Notes: generated from the sequence alone by a model not told the origin. A stretch of 64,000 nucleotides of DNA from Pseudomonas fulva (GCF_023517795.1 NZ_CP082928.1:2170001-2234000); one strand, 5' to 3'. Positions 27,801-36,804 are shown, numbered from the stretch's first letter. Program-made: numbers and translations.

Positions 27801-30800
27801 TCCCACCCTCAATCCGAGCAATGGCGTGCAGCTCAGCGGTACGGCCGAGGCCGGTAGCACGGTGATCATCAGCGCAGCCGGTGGTGCCCAGATCGGTACC
27901 GCGGCTGTCGACGCCAACGGTAACTGGAGCACCACCCTCAGCCCGGCCCTGGCCAATGGCAGCCTGGTCACCGTGGTGGCCCGCGATGCGCTGGGCAATG
28001 AAAGCGCGCCCGCCAGCATCCTGGTCGACGCCATCGCACCCGCAGCGCCGGTGATCGCCCCGAGCAACGGTCAGCTCATCAGCGGCACCGCCGAAGCCGG
28101 CAGCACGGTGACGATTCGGGTGGCGGGCAACAGCATCGGTACTGCCGTGGCGGACGCCAACGGCAAATGGACCCTGACCCCGAGCACGGCCGTGGGCAAC
28201 GGCCTCGCCATCACCGCCACGGCAACCGATGCAGCCGGCAACGTCAGTGCGCCAGCGGCAGCCGTCACGGTCGATAACCAGGCGCCAGCACAACCCACCA
28301 TTCAGCCAAGCAATGGCGTTACCTTGAGCGGTACCGCCGAAGCCGGTAGCACGGTCATCATCACCGGCGCGGGCGGCGTGGCCATCGGCCAGGCAATGGC
28401 CGACGGCGCAGGCAACTGGTCGTTCGTGCCGCCGCTGGCGCTCGGCAACAATACTCCGGTTCAGGTGGTGGCCCAGGATGCCGCCGGCAACACCAGCGCA
28501 CCGGCCAACCTGGTGATCGACGCCGCCCCGCCCGCCGCCCCAGTGGTCCAGCCGAGTAACGGCGTGCAGCTCAGCGGTACTGCAGAAGCAGGCGCCACGG
28601 TGATACTCACCGGCCTGGGCGGGGTGATCATCGGCCAGACCACCGCAGGCCCCGGCGGCGCCTGGAGTTTTACCCCAACGACGCCGTTGCAGCATGGCAC
28701 CCTGGTCAGCGTCAGTGTCCGGGATGCCGCAGGCAATAGCGGAGCGCCCTCTGCCGTTACCGTCGATGCCATCGCGCCCGCCATACCCACCATCGAGGCC
28801 AGCAACGGCTTCTCACTGCGCGGTACCGCCGAAGCGGGCAGCACGGTAACCCTCACCGCCAACGGCAATACCATCGCCACCCTGACGGCCGATGGCAGCG
28901 GCAACTGGACCTTCACCCCAGGCACCGCCCTGGCCAATGGCGTGGTGGTCACGGTCAGGGCCGAGGACGCCACCGGCAACCAGAGCCCCGTGGCCAGTAC
29001 CACGGTCGACAGCATCGCGCCGCTCGCACCTGTCATCGCCGCGAGCAATGGCGTGTCGCTCAGCGGTACCGCCGAGGCGGGCACCACCGTACGCTTGAGC
29101 GTGGCCGGCGTGCAGATCGACGAGGTAGTCGTCGACGCCAACGGCCACTGGCAGACCACCCTGACACCCGCGCTGGCCGATGATACCGAGGTCACTGCCA
29201 TCGCCGTGGACGCCGCCGGCAACCAGAGCGGCACTGCCCGCGTGACCGTCGACGTTTCGGTCCCCGACCTGCCCGAGGTATTGCCCAGCAACGGCAGCGT
29301 GCTCAGCGGCACGGCGGAGCCAGGCAGCACCATCACCATCCGCGTCGCGGGGCAGGCAGACGTGCAGGTCAGCACCGATCCCGTCATCGGTGCCTGGTCA
29401 CAAACCTTTTCACCCGCCATCCCCGACGGCACTTCGGTCAGCATCACCGCCACCGACGCCACCAACAACGTCAGCGCGCCGGCCATCGTGGTGATCGACA
29501 GCGTGGCCCCTGCACTGCCCACCATCGCGCCCAGTAACGGCAACCTGCTGACCGGCACCGCCGAAGCCGGCAGCACGGTGATCCTCACCGGCCCGGGCAA
29601 TATCCAGATCGGCACCACCACCGCCAATCCCGACGGCACCTGGAGCTTCACACCGCAGACGCCGCTGACCAACGGCACCCTGGTGACGGTGGTGGCACGT
29701 GATGCCGCCAACAACACCAGCCCATCGGCCAGCACCACGGTCGACAACGTGGCGCCTGGACTGCCCAGCATCCAGGCCAGCAACGGCACAGTGCTCGCCG
29801 GCACGGCCGAAGCCGGCAGCACGGTGGTGCTTACCGGCCCGGGGGGTGTACGCATCGGCACGGCCACCGCCGACGGCAACGGCGCCTGGACCTTTACCCC
29901 GAGCCCGGCGCTCGCCAATGGCGTGGTGGTAACGGCAGTCGCCAGGGATGCGGCCGGCAACAGCAGTGCAGCGGTCACCACCACGGTCGATGCCCTGGCA
30001 CCCAATGCGCCAACCATTCAACCGAGCAATGGCGTCTCGCTCAGCGGTACCGCCGAGGCGGGTAGCACCGTCATTCTCACCGGCCCGGGTGGCGCATCCA
30101 TTGGCCAGGCAACCGCCAACGCCAGTGGCAACTGGAGCTTTTCGCCGGGCACTGCCCTGGCCAATGGCACCGCCGTCACTGCCGTGGCCCGCGACGCCGC
30201 GGGCAATACCAGCGGTTCGAGCAGCACCACCATCGATAGCATCGCGCCTGCTAACCCGACCATTCAGCCCAGCCGAGGCGTCGTGCTTACCGGCACGGCC
30301 GAGGCCGGCAGCACCGTCGTGCTCACCGGCAGCAATGGCATACCCATCGGCACCACGACCGCTGCCGCCAACGGCGCCTGGAGCTTCACACCGCAGGCAC
30401 CGCTGGCCAATGGCACCGTGGTCAATGCCGTGGCACGTGATGCGGCTGGCAATACCAGCGGCTCGGCCAGCACCACGATCGACAGCCAGGCACCCACTGC
30501 GCCGAGCAACCTGTTCGTCAGCGCCGACGGCACCCTGCTTACCGGTACCGCCGAAGCCAATACCCAGGTGCGTATCGTGGTGAACGGCAATGTCGCCAAC
30601 CCGATCACGGTGACGGCCAGCGCCGCAGGCACCTTCGCCGCCGTACTGATCCCGGCGCTGGTGGCAGGCCAGGCGATCGCCGTGACCGCGACCGATGCAG
30701 CGGGCAATGTCAGCGCCTCGGCGGGCACCAATGCACCCAACCTGTCGGCACCGATCATCAGCGTGGCGGAAGCCCTCGACACCTACATCAACGCTGCCGA

Positions 30801-32220
30801 AGCGGCCGACGGCATTCAGGTACGCGTCGGCCTGGCCACCGGTGTGCGCGCCGGCGACACCGTCACCCTCACCTACAGCGGTAGCGGTGGCTATACCTTC
30901 AACCAGAGCCATACCATTACCGCTGCCGAAGCGCTGGCGGGCAACGCCGTGGTTTCGGTGGTGCCGCCAACGGGCAGCTTCCCGCAAGGCGCGGCGTCGG
31001 TCACGGCGCATATCAACAACGGCGCCAACTCCCAGGCGGCGAACTTCACCGTCGACACCATCGCGCCTTCGTCACCGGTGCTGAACCTGGTCGGCAACCT
31101 GCTGACCATTTCCGCCGAGCCGAACAGCGAGCTGACCGTGCGCATCGACCTGGGCGGCACCGTCGCCACTGCCACGGTCACCGCCAACAATGCCGGGCTG
31201 GCTTCGGTGAACCTGCTGAGCGGGCTGAACATCGGCCTGACCTGGGACCAGCTGCTCAGCGCCCAGGTGTCCGTCTCGGCCAAGGACCAGGCAGGCAACC
31301 AGAGCAATGTGGTCGCCCTGGGCCTGGGCGCCAACTTGCAACAGCAGCCGATCACCCTGGGTAACCTGGCGGTGGACGCCAACCTCAGCCTGCTGAACCT
31401 GCCAGCCGCCCGGCTCGGCGTCAGCGGCAAGACGGTGGCGGGTGCGGCCCTGGCGGTGGAGGTGTTGACGCCGGCGGGTTATATCGCCCTGGCACCGCTG
31501 GCCGCCGATGCCAACGGCAACTTCTCCATCAACCTGCTCAGCCCCAGCGTGCTCAGCCAGCTCGGCCTGTCGCTGACCAACATCCTCAACCTGGGGCCGG
31601 ACCTGGCGCTGCGTATCACTGCCACGTCTGCGGGCAAGACCAGCGGCGTCTACACCCTGGATCTCGATCCGCTCGGCCTGCTCGGCCTGACCATCGGCAC
31701 CGTGCGCGTCGACGGTACGGCGGCCGACGACATCCTGTCCGGCAGCGCCACCATCGCCAACGAGCGGATCTTCGCCGGAGCCGGCAACGATCTGATCCTC
31801 AACGTTGCCGCGGGTGATCGGGTGGACGCCGGTGCCGGCAACGACACCATCCAGATCCGCGCCACCAACTTCGGCAGCGTCGACGGTGGCGCCGGTTTCG
31901 ACACCGTGGTGTTCGATGGCGGCATCGACATCAACTACGGCGCCGCCGGCATCGGCACCTTCAGCAACATCGAGCGCATCGACCTGGGCACCGGTGATTC
32001 GGGCAGCACCCTGACCCTCACCGCCGCCGCGGTGGATGCCATGACCGACTCGCGCAACGTCCTGCAGATCACCGGTGAGAGCAACGACACCCTGATGGTC
32101 AGCAGCAGTGCCGTGAAAGGCGGGACGCAGTTGCTGGAAGGCATCGTCTATGACGTCTATACCTACGGAAACACCACGCTCCTGGTGGAAGAGAACACGG
32201 TACAGGTTGTGGTCAGTTGA
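21841..32220 (+). CDS. Giant BapA-like repetitive biofilm adhesin, type I secreted
   Basis: A 3459-aa surface adhesin. Residues 1-150 match the BapA/LapF prefix-like domain, including a hydrophobic Gly/Ala segment (about 120-150). A VDP-repeat linker (about 168-187) is followed by about 34 Ig-like repeats of 82 aa (188-2967), each ending in a pattern like ARDAAGNTSxPxxxTVD. A different Ig-like module (about 2970-3075) and a region without repeats (about 3080-3290) follow. The C terminus has RTX-like motifs (AGAGNDLI, DAGAGNDTI, DGGAGFDTV; about 3313-3352) and a type I secretion tail. No LapG-type TAAG site is seen near the N terminus. It is followed by its own secretion genes, matching the P. 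aeruginosa bapABCD plan. The role is expected to be cell-cell and surface adhesion. Confidence 0.92.
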   Translation: MAVQAKVAPIGQQVTQATERTVSNTLPLSESSHVALNISPDAVTSYTREGSDLIVQMQNGEVLRISNFYAPAAQPSQLYLVGEEEQLLAVDLSQTAASDGILAASYASEGTLSGFTSLTSVAGAAGGTLGLGTAAVIGGVAVAGGVAVADQVDRRSDSGNNDDGSTTPPVDPVDPVDPVDPVDPGDNEPPAAAGNLLLSQDSRFLTGTAEPGALVRVEVDGSLYTVTADADGNFVVTFPAALTGGQAINVVVVDAAGNVSPPASLNAPLVTQPSTVEPSNGDELSGSAIANATIILMRPDGEVLTQTTADANGDWSWIPSPAWPDGTLIDVHTVAPGGFRPPVIRIVIDKTPPAAPTVEASNGTHLVGTAEPNSTVTLTINGSTTLTVTAAADGTWSYQPTPALTNTTSVTITATDRAGNISQPTSLTIDAQAPDRPTISNSNGTVFSGTAEAGSTVILSNSNGVIGQALVDANGNWHFTASPAITNGSQVSVVARDAAGNVGQPETVVVNNALPNAPVIATSNGTVVSGTADAGSLVTVSVNGVQIGSVTAGPNGAWSITPSPSLADGTVISAVASTSAGTSASTTLIIDAAQPLPPVVQPSNGSELSGTAEPGGKIILIYNNGELIGQTVADSNGNWNFIPTLPLADGANIEVVVRDAAGNTSDPAPLQIDQTPPAAPQAESSNGSTLSGSAEAGSTVVITGPGGIIIGEAVADGNGDWSFTPATPINNGTPLTITARDPAGNVSPPSTVVIDSEAPAAPTLNPTNGALLSGTAEPGSTVIIRIGTSPVTEIEVLADSNGNWSYTPGGPIGNGTSIDVSTRDASGNESASTTGSIDSNAPATPVIHPSNGGLLSGTAEPGSTITINIPGAAEQTTTTNANGVWTFTPATPLASGTTVSVTATDAAGNQSLAAGQTVDTTLPASPTIDPSNGSQFTGTATAGALVVLSGPNGATLGQATADGNGNWTITPPTPQPNGTSVSATVVANGLSSAPAITVTDNVAPPIPTLQPSNGSLLSGTAEAGSTVLLTGPGGAVIGQATADSQGNWSFQPGTPLANATVVNAVARDAAGNQSTAVSTTVDSVAPQAPVVAPSNGTRLAGTAEAGSTVIISDSSGRVIGQANADANGNWSLSPSPALADNATITVVAHDAAGNTSAPASLSIDAAAPATPIIEPSNGIILRGFAEPGSTVILRDAAGNLIAEATAGANGAWSATLTAQLPDGSRVTAVATDATGNTGPAASLTIDGVPPGAPTLNVSNGTQLSGSAEAGSTVILTGANGAVIGQVIADAGGNWSFTPANALPNGTPVNAVARDAAGNTSAASSVVTDSVAPAAPTVVPSNGQQLSGTGEAGSLLVISVGGTVVGQVRVDAQGNWSFTPQAPLANGAAVSIVARDETGNQSAPVGITVDAVAPNTPTIQPSNGTSLSGTAEAGSTVILTGPGGVAIGQTTADGNGNWSFTPQNPLLDGTQVNVVARDAAGNSSQAGATVVDAQPPATPTIAPSNGSTQLSGTAEPGSILALTIGNAAPVTVQVNPDGTWTYPLSSPLANNTQVSVVARDAVGNTSPPATITVDAQAPAAPLLDPSNGTQVTGSAEAGSLITVTGPNGFSQTTTADADGNWSITPASALANGTQLTVTATDAVGNQSLPSSVTVDATLPSRPTIEHSNGTELSGTAVPGATVQLTDGAGTPIGQAVADAQGNWTFTPQTPLANGTTVEATVTIAGLSSAAASTVIDNVAPNAPTIAASNGTQLSGTAEAGATLILTGSGGISIGQATADANGNWTFTPTPALADGLVVTAVARDAAGNTSGPVTTTVDAQAPATPTIDASNGLQLGGTAEAGISVVITDAGGRVIGQTTAAADGTWTLTPSPALANGTVVSAAARDALGNTSATVSTTIDTVAPVTPTISPSNGVELSGTAEAGSTVLITGPGGTVIGQATADTAGSWSFIPDTALIDGTQVTVVSRDAAGNASPSASTVIDAQVPDHPTLNPSNGVQLSGTAEAGSTVIISAAGGAQIGTAAVDANGNWSTTLSPALANGSLVTVVARDALGNESAPASILVDAIAPAAPVIAPSNGQLISGTAEAGSTVTIRVAGNSIGTAVADANGKWTLTPSTAVGNGLAITATATDAAGNVSAPAAAVTVDNQAPAQPTIQPSNGVTLSGTAEAGSTVIITGAGGVAIGQAMADGAGNWSFVPPLALGNNTPVQVVAQDAAGNTSAPANLVIDAAPPAAPVVQPSNGVQLSGTAEAGATVILTGLGGVIIGQTTAGPGGAWSFTPTTPLQHGTLVSVSVRDAAGNSGAPSAVTVDAIAPAIPTIEASNGFSLRGTAEAGSTVTLTANGNTIATLTADGSGNWTFTPGTALANGVVVTVRAEDATGNQSPVASTTVDSIAPLAPVIAASNGVSLSGTAEAGTTVRLSVAGVQIDEVVVDANGHWQTTLTPALADDTEVTAIAVDAAGNQSGTARVTVDVSVPDLPEVLPSNGSVLSGTAEPGSTITIRVAGQADVQVSTDPVIGAWSQTFSPAIPDGTSVSITATDATNNVSAPAIVVIDSVAPALPTIAPSNGNLLTGTAEAGSTVILTGPGNIQIGTTTANPDGTWSFTPQTPLTNGTLVTVVARDAANNTSPSASTTVDNVAPGLPSIQASNGTVLAGTAEAGSTVVLTGPGGVRIGTATADGNGAWTFTPSPALANGVVVTAVARDAAGNSSAAVTTTVDALAPNAPTIQPSNGVSLSGTAEAGSTVILTGPGGASIGQATANASGNWSFSPGTALANGTAVTAVARDAAGNTSGSSSTTIDSIAPANPTIQPSRGVVLTGTAEAGSTVVLTGSNGIPIGTTTAAANGAWSFTPQAPLANGTVVNAVARDAAGNTSGSASTTIDSQAPTAPSNLFVSADGTLLTGTAEANTQVRIVVNGNVANPITVTASAAGTFAAVLIPALVAGQAIAVTATDAAGNVSASAGTNAPNLSAPIISVAEALDTYINAAEAADGIQVRVGLATGVRAGDTVTLTYSGSGGYTFNQSHTITAAEALAGNAVVSVVPPTGSFPQGAASVTAHINNGANSQAANFTVDTIAPSSPVLNLVGNLLTISAEPNSELTVRIDLGGTVATATVTANNAGLASVNLLSGLNIGLTWDQLLSAQVSVSAKDQAGNQSNVVALGLGANLQQQPITLGNLAVDANLSLLNLPAARLGVSGKTVAGAALAVEVLTPAGYIALAPLAADANGNFSINLLSPSVLSQLGLSLTNILNLGPDLALRITATSAGKTSGVYTLDLDPLGLLGLTIGTVRVDGTAADDILSGSATIANERIFAGAGNDLILNVAAGDRVDAGAGNDTIQIRATNFGSVDGGAGFDTVVFDGGIDINYGAAGIGTFSNIERIDLGTGDSGSTLTLTAAAVDAMTDSRNVLQITGESNDTLMVSSSAVKGGTQLLEGIVYDVYTYGNTTLLVEENTVQVVVS
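22402..30741 (+). repeat. Tandem array of about 34 Ig-like repeat units (246 bases each)
   Basis: Each unit is near 82 codons, with consensus elements PTIxPSNG, LSGTAEAGSTV, GNWSFTP, ANGT and ARDAAGN. Units are diverged at the ends (first two and last) and most alike towards the 3' end (units 30-33). The series also shows similarity between units nine apart (8/17, 9/18, 10/19, 12/21), pointing to duplication of a multi-unit block. Confidence 0.9.
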
Positions 32221-32240
32221 TAGGGAAGTCGTCGTACCGT

Positions 32241-33491
32241 ATGCACACACCTCATTGTCGATGGGCCGCGCGCCTGGCCTTCACCCTGTGGCTGCCGGCC
32301 TCGGCCATGGCCATGCCGCTGGACCAGGCCGTGCGCAGCGGCCTGGCGATCCACCCCCAGGTACGCGCCGCCGTGGCCGAAGCCGCGCGCGCCGAAACCG
32401 AGGTGAAGATCGCCAAGGGGGGTTACTACCCCTCGCTGTCGTTGTCCGGGGGGCCGCAGGAGTTCGATATCGGCGAGACCGTCTACGACGTCACCGTCTC
32501 GCAGATGCTCTACGACTGGGGCCGCATCGACAGCCAGGTGGACAGCGCCAAGGCGACCCAGCGCCAGCTCTCGGCCAGCGCCGAGGTGACCCGCGAAGAC
32601 GCCGCCCTGGATATCGTCGAAACCTACCTGGACGTGCTGGTCGCCCAGCGCCGTATCGACGCGGTGCGCCGGCATGTCCGCCTGCTCGACGACATTCGCG
32701 CGATGACCCAGGCACGCGGCGCCGACGGCTACTCCGATCGCAGCGAGCAGGACCGCGCTGGCCTGGAAATCGCCCGTGCCCAGGAGCAGCTGGCCCTGGA
32801 AAAAGGTGCCCTGCTGGATGCCGGCAACCAGTTCGCGCTGCTGGTTGGGGCGCCGCCGGAGGGCCTGGCCGAACCGCGCCCACAATCCATGCAGCGCTAC
32901 CTGGCGACCCGCGACATGCTGCGGCTGATCACCGGCTCGCCGCTCTACCAACGGGCCCTGGAAGACACCAACCTGGCCCAGGCCGAGCTGCGTGGCACCA
33001 AGGCGGCCTTGCTGCCACAACTGAACCTCGAGGCCTCGGCCACGCGGCGGGAGATCGGTGGGCGCCTGCAGAACGATTCGATGGTCAACCTGCGCCTGCG
33101 CATGGATACCCTCCAGGGCCTCTCCAACTTCCAGCGCCCCACCGCGGCCGCGCAGCGCCTGGAGTCCGCCAGCTGGGGCCAGGACGCCATCCAGCGCGAC
33201 ATCCGCCGGCAGTTGCAGAGCCTGTTCGATATCGGCGATTCGCTGCTCTGGCGCGAGCACGCCCTGGCCGTGCAGGTGCGCGATTCCGAGCAGGTCGGCG
33301 GCCTGTATCGCGAGCAGTTCGAAGTGGGCCGCCGCGACGTGATCGACCTGCTCACCGTGCAGCGCGAGCGCTTCGAAGCCGAGCGCCAGCTGATCGTGCT
33401 GCAGGTCGAGCGCCTGCGCCTGGAATACCGCGCCGCCGCGCAGATCGGCCTGCTCGGCCCCTTGCTGGAGAACGGCCTGAATGGATCCTGA
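32241..33491 (+). CDS. TolC-family outer-membrane protein of the adhesin secretion system
   Basis: A 416-aa outer-membrane efflux protein. Signal peptide (about 1-28, ending ASAMAMP), then two OEP repeats with typical strings PLDQAVRSGLAIHPQVRAAVAEA, FDIGETVYDVTVSQMLYDWG and VGRRDVIDLLTVQRERFEAERQ. It forms the trans-envelope tunnel for the adhesin and corresponds to BapB of P. aeruginosa by position. It starts 20 bases after the adhesin stop. The ATG at 32241 with an upstream AGGGAAG is preferred to a TTG overlapping the adhesin stop. It overlaps the next gene by 11 bases. Confidence 0.9.
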   Translation: MHTPHCRWAARLAFTLWLPASAMAMPLDQAVRSGLAIHPQVRAAVAEAARAETEVKIAKGGYYPSLSLSGGPQEFDIGETVYDVTVSQMLYDWGRIDSQVDSAKATQRQLSASAEVTREDAALDIVETYLDVLVAQRRIDAVRRHVRLLDDIRAMTQARGADGYSDRSEQDRAGLEIARAQEQLALEKGALLDAGNQFALLVGAPPEGLAEPRPQSMQRYLATRDMLRLITGSPLYQRALEDTNLAQAELRGTKAALLPQLNLEASATRREIGGRLQNDSMVNLRLRMDTLQGLSNFQRPTAAAQRLESASWGQDAIQRDIRRQLQSLFDIGDSLLWREHALAVQVRDSEQVGGLYREQFEVGRRDVIDLLTVQRERFEAERQLIVLQVERLRLEYRAAAQIGLLGPLLENGLNGS

Positions 33492-35637
33492 CACGCTGAC
33501 CACCCCGGGCAAGAGCCAGGACCCGCTCCGCCAGGGCCTGGTGCTGCTGTGTCGGCAACTCGGCCGCCCGGTGACCGACGCCGAACTGGCCGACGGCATC
33601 GCCCTGGAACAGGGCCGCCTGCCGCTGCGCATGGTGCCCCGCGCCCTGCGCCGTGCCGATATCGTCGCCCAGGTCAGCGAGGAACGACTGCAACGTATCG
33701 ACGGCTACCTGCTGCCCGCCCTGCTGCTGCTCAACGATGGCCGCTGCGTGGTGCTGGTCGGCCAGCAGGGCGAGCAGGCCGAGATCCTCGTGCCGCACAG
33801 TGATGGCGGCGTGCAGCAGTTGCCGGTGGCCGATCTGCAGCCGCTGTACAGCGGCATGGCGGTATTCGCCAAATGCCGCTATCGCCCGGACGGGCGCGCC
33901 GAGGAGTTCGCCAGCCCGAGCCGCGAGCACTGGTTCTACGGCGCGCTCAAGCGCCTGCGGCGTTCCTATGTGGAAGTGGCGGTGGCGGCCTTTATCGCCA
34001 ACCTGCTGGCCATCGCCGCCGCGCTGTTCGCCATGCAGGTCTACGACCGCGTGGTGCCCAACGCGGCCTTCGACACCCTGTGGGTGCTGGCCAGCGGCGT
34101 GGCCCTGGCCATCGTCCTGGAAAGCCTGTTGCGCGGGCTGCGCGCGCACCTGCTCACCACCCTGGGCAAGCGCCTGGATCTGCAGCTGTCGTCGTTGTTG
34201 TTCGAGCGCGTGCTCAACACCCGCCTGGGTGCCAAGCCGGCGTCGGTGGGTGCCTTCAGTACGCAGATCCGCGAGTTCGAGTCGGTGCGCGAGTTCTTCA
34301 CTTCGTCGAGCGCGGCGGTGATCAGCGACCTGCCCTTCGTGTTCATCTTCCTGCTGATCATCGCCCTGATCGGCGGCCATGTGGTCTGGGTGCCGGTGGT
34401 CGCCGCCGTGCTGATGATCCTCCCCGGCCTGCTCGCCCAGGGTCGCCTGGCGCGGCTGTCACGGCAGAACCTGCGCGAGGGCTCGGTGAAAAACGGCATC
34501 CTGCTCGAAGCCATCGAGCATCTGGAAACGGTCAAGGCCAGCCGCGCCGAAGGCCGCTGCATGCACCTGTGGGAAACCCTCACCGCACAGCTCGCCGGCA
34601 GCGCGATGAAGACCCAGACCCTGACGTCGGCGCTCAGCTACGGGGTCAGCACCGTGCAGCAGCTGTGCTACGTCGGCGTGGTGGTGTTCGGCGTGTACCG
34701 CATCAGCGACGGTTACCTGAGCATGGGCGCCCTGGTGGCCTGTTCGATCCTGGCGGCGCGCACCATTGCGCCGCTATCGCAGATCGCCGGCATTCTCGGC
34801 CGCTGGCAACATACCAAGGTCGCCCTCGAAGGCCTGGACCAATTGATGACCGGCCCGGTCGAGCGCCCGGCCGGCCAACGCTTCGTGCGCAAGGAACAGC
34901 TGGCCGGTGACTACCGCCTGGAGCAGCTGCGCCTCGCCCATGATGACGCGCCGCCCATCGTCGACATCAACGCCCTGAGCATCCGCGCTGGCGAGCGGGT
35001 CGCGCTGCTGGGCGGCAACGGCGCCGGCAAATCCACCCTGCTGCGCCTGCTCGCCGGGCTGCTCGACCCGAGCGCCGGGCGGGTGATGGTCGACGACATC
35101 AGCCTGACCCAGATCGACCCGGCCGACCGCCGCCGGCATATCGGCTACCTGCCCCAGGACATCGCGTTGTTCTACGGCACCCTGCGCGACAACCTCAACC
35201 TGGAAGGCGCGGCAGTCAGCGACGAGGAGCTGTTCGAGGCTCTCGACGGCGTCGGCCTCGGTGCCTGGGTGCGCGCCCATCCGCTGGGCCTGGACCTGCC
35301 CATCCAGGGCAACGCCAGCCTGTCCGGCGGCCAGCGCCAGGCGGTCGGGCTGGTGCGCGTGCTGGTGCAGGACCCACCCATCGTGCTGCTCGACGAGCCC
35401 ACCTCGTCCTTCGACCAGACCAGCGAGAAAAACGTGGTCGAGTACCTGCAACACTGGGTCAGCGGTCGCACCCTGATCCTGGTGACCCACAAGAAGGTCA
35501 TGCTCTCGCTGGTCGAGCGCGCGGTGGTAATGCGCCAGGGCCGGGTGATCATGGATGGCGCCCTGGATCAGGTGGTGCAGGACAACCTGGTGAACGCGCC
35601 GCAGGAGCCGCGAGGAGGCACTCATGCCGTCCAATGA
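33481..35637 (+). CDS. Type I secretion ABC transporter (LapB/BapC-like)
   Basis: A 718-aa fused membrane-ATPase exporter. Residues 1-140 form a degenerate C39 peptidase-like domain that lacks an evident catalytic Cys, as is usual for adhesin exporters that bind but do not cut their substrate. Six membrane helices lie at about 155-430. The ATPase domain (about 475-705) has Walker A GGNGAGKST, Q-loop YLPQDIALF, signature LSGGQRQAVGL, Walker B PPIVLLDEPTSSFD and His in VTHKK. It energises adhesin export at the inner membrane together with the TolC and HlyD partners. Confidence 0.93.
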   Translation: MDPDTLTTPGKSQDPLRQGLVLLCRQLGRPVTDAELADGIALEQGRLPLRMVPRALRRADIVAQVSEERLQRIDGYLLPALLLLNDGRCVVLVGQQGEQAEILVPHSDGGVQQLPVADLQPLYSGMAVFAKCRYRPDGRAEEFASPSREHWFYGALKRLRRSYVEVAVAAFIANLLAIAAALFAMQVYDRVVPNAAFDTLWVLASGVALAIVLESLLRGLRAHLLTTLGKRLDLQLSSLLFERVLNTRLGAKPASVGAFSTQIREFESVREFFTSSSAAVISDLPFVFIFLLIIALIGGHVVWVPVVAAVLMILPGLLAQGRLARLSRQNLREGSVKNGILLEAIEHLETVKASRAEGRCMHLWETLTAQLAGSAMKTQTLTSALSYGVSTVQQLCYVGVVVFGVYRISDGYLSMGALVACSILAARTIAPLSQIAGILGRWQHTKVALEGLDQLMTGPVERPAGQRFVRKEQLAGDYRLEQLRLAHDDAPPIVDINALSIRAGERVALLGGNGAGKSTLLRLLAGLLDPSAGRVMVDDISLTQIDPADRRRHIGYLPQDIALFYGTLRDNLNLEGAAVSDEELFEALDGVGLGAWVRAHPLGLDLPIQGNASLSGGQRQAVGLVRVLVQDPPIVLLDEPTSSFDQTSEKNVVEYLQHWVSGRTLILVTHKKVMLSLVERAVVMRQGRVIMDGALDQVVQDNLVNAPQEPRGGTHAVQ

Positions 35638-36802
35638 CCGGCTGCGCCGGCAGCTCGACGATCCCCTGCTGAGCGCCACCCATCCGCTGTTCCGGCCCCT
35701 GCTGTGGACGGTACTGGCCACCGTGCTGCTGTTCATCGCCTGGGCGGCCTGGGCCGAACTCGATGAAGTGACCCGCGGCGACGGCCGGGTGGTGCCCTTC
35801 ACCCGCATCCAGAAGATCCAGAGCCTGGAAGGCGGCATTCTCGACCGCCTGCTGGTCGGCGAAGGCGATCTGGTCGAGGTCGGCCAGCCCCTGGTGCGCC
35901 TCGACGAAACACGCTTTCGCACCTCCTTCCAGGAGTCGGCCAACCAGTCGGCGGCGTTGCGCGCCACCATCGCCCGCCTGGATGCCGAAGTGCTGGGCAA
36001 GGAGCGCATCGACTTCCCCGAGGACATCGATCCCGCCAGCGCCCTCGCCCGCTCCGAGCAGGAGCTGTTCAAGTCGCGGCGCGACAAGCTGCAGGACGGC
36101 ATCAGCGCCATCAACCGCCAGGTGCGCCTGGCGCAGCAGCAGCTCAACCTGGTCGAGCCGCTGGTGGCCAAGCGCGCCGTGAGCCAGATGGAAGCGCTCA
36201 AGCTCAGCCAGGAAATCGCCACCCTCAACGGCAAGCTCAGCGAGCTGCGCAGCAGCTATTTCCAGGACGCCTACACCGAGCGGCAGAGCAAGCAGAGTGA
36301 GCTCAGCGCCCTGGAACCCATCGTCCAGCAGCGCCAGGATCAGCTGCGCCGTACCGAGATCCTCTCGCCGGTGCGTGGCCGGGTGAATACCGTGCTGATC
36401 AACACCCGCGGCGGGGTGATCCAGCCCGGCGAGCCGATCATGGAAGTGATTCCGGTCGAGGACCGGTTGCTGATCGAAGCGCGCATCAAACCCCGCGACG
36501 TCGCCTTTCTGGTGCCGGGCATGCCCACCAAGGTGAAGATCACCGCCTACGACTACAGCATCTACGGCTACCTGACCGGCACCCTGGAGCAAATCAGCGC
36601 CGACACCATTTTCGAGGAAACCGCCCAGGGCAAGGAGTTCTACTACGAGGTACTGATCAAGACCGACGGCAGCCAGCTCAAGCGCCGCGACGAAATCCTG
36701 CCGATCATCCCCGGCATGGTCGCCGAAGTGGACATTCTCAGTGGCAAGCGCACGGTGCTGAACTACCTGCTCAGGCCACTGCTCAAGGCCCAGCTTTATT
36801 AG
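35624..36802 (+). CDS. HlyD-family membrane fusion protein of the adhesin secretion system
   Basis: A 392-aa periplasmic adaptor. There is a single N-terminal membrane helix (about 24-46; LLWTVLATVLLFIAWAAWAE) and a lipoyl-like half motif near KIQSLEGGILDRLLVGEGDLVEVGQ (split across about 65-90). A coiled coil spans about 110-250, and a beta-barrel near RTEILSPVRGRVN precedes a C-terminal PGMVAEVDILSGKRTVLNYL typical of LapC/HlyD. It overlaps the ABC gene by 14 bases with AGGAGG upstream of the ATG. It is the last gene of the adhesin-secretion operon. Confidence 0.93.
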   Translation: MPSNDRLRRQLDDPLLSATHPLFRPLLWTVLATVLLFIAWAAWAELDEVTRGDGRVVPFTRIQKIQSLEGGILDRLLVGEGDLVEVGQPLVRLDETRFRTSFQESANQSAALRATIARLDAEVLGKERIDFPEDIDPASALARSEQELFKSRRDKLQDGISAINRQVRLAQQQLNLVEPLVAKRAVSQMEALKLSQEIATLNGKLSELRSSYFQDAYTERQSKQSELSALEPIVQQRQDQLRRTEILSPVRGRVNTVLINTRGGVIQPGEPIMEVIPVEDRLLIEARIKPRDVAFLVPGMPTKVKITAYDYSIYGYLTGTLEQISADTIFEETAQGKEFYYEVLIKTDGSQLKRRDEILPIIPGMVAEVDILSGKRTVLNYLLRPLLKAQLY

Positions 36803-36804
36803 AC

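Noticed and set aside
22402..30741. CRISPR-like or satellite repeat array
   Set aside because: The 246-base units are in frame within one protein and vary by codon substitution. They are Ig-like domains, with no short identical repeats or spacers.
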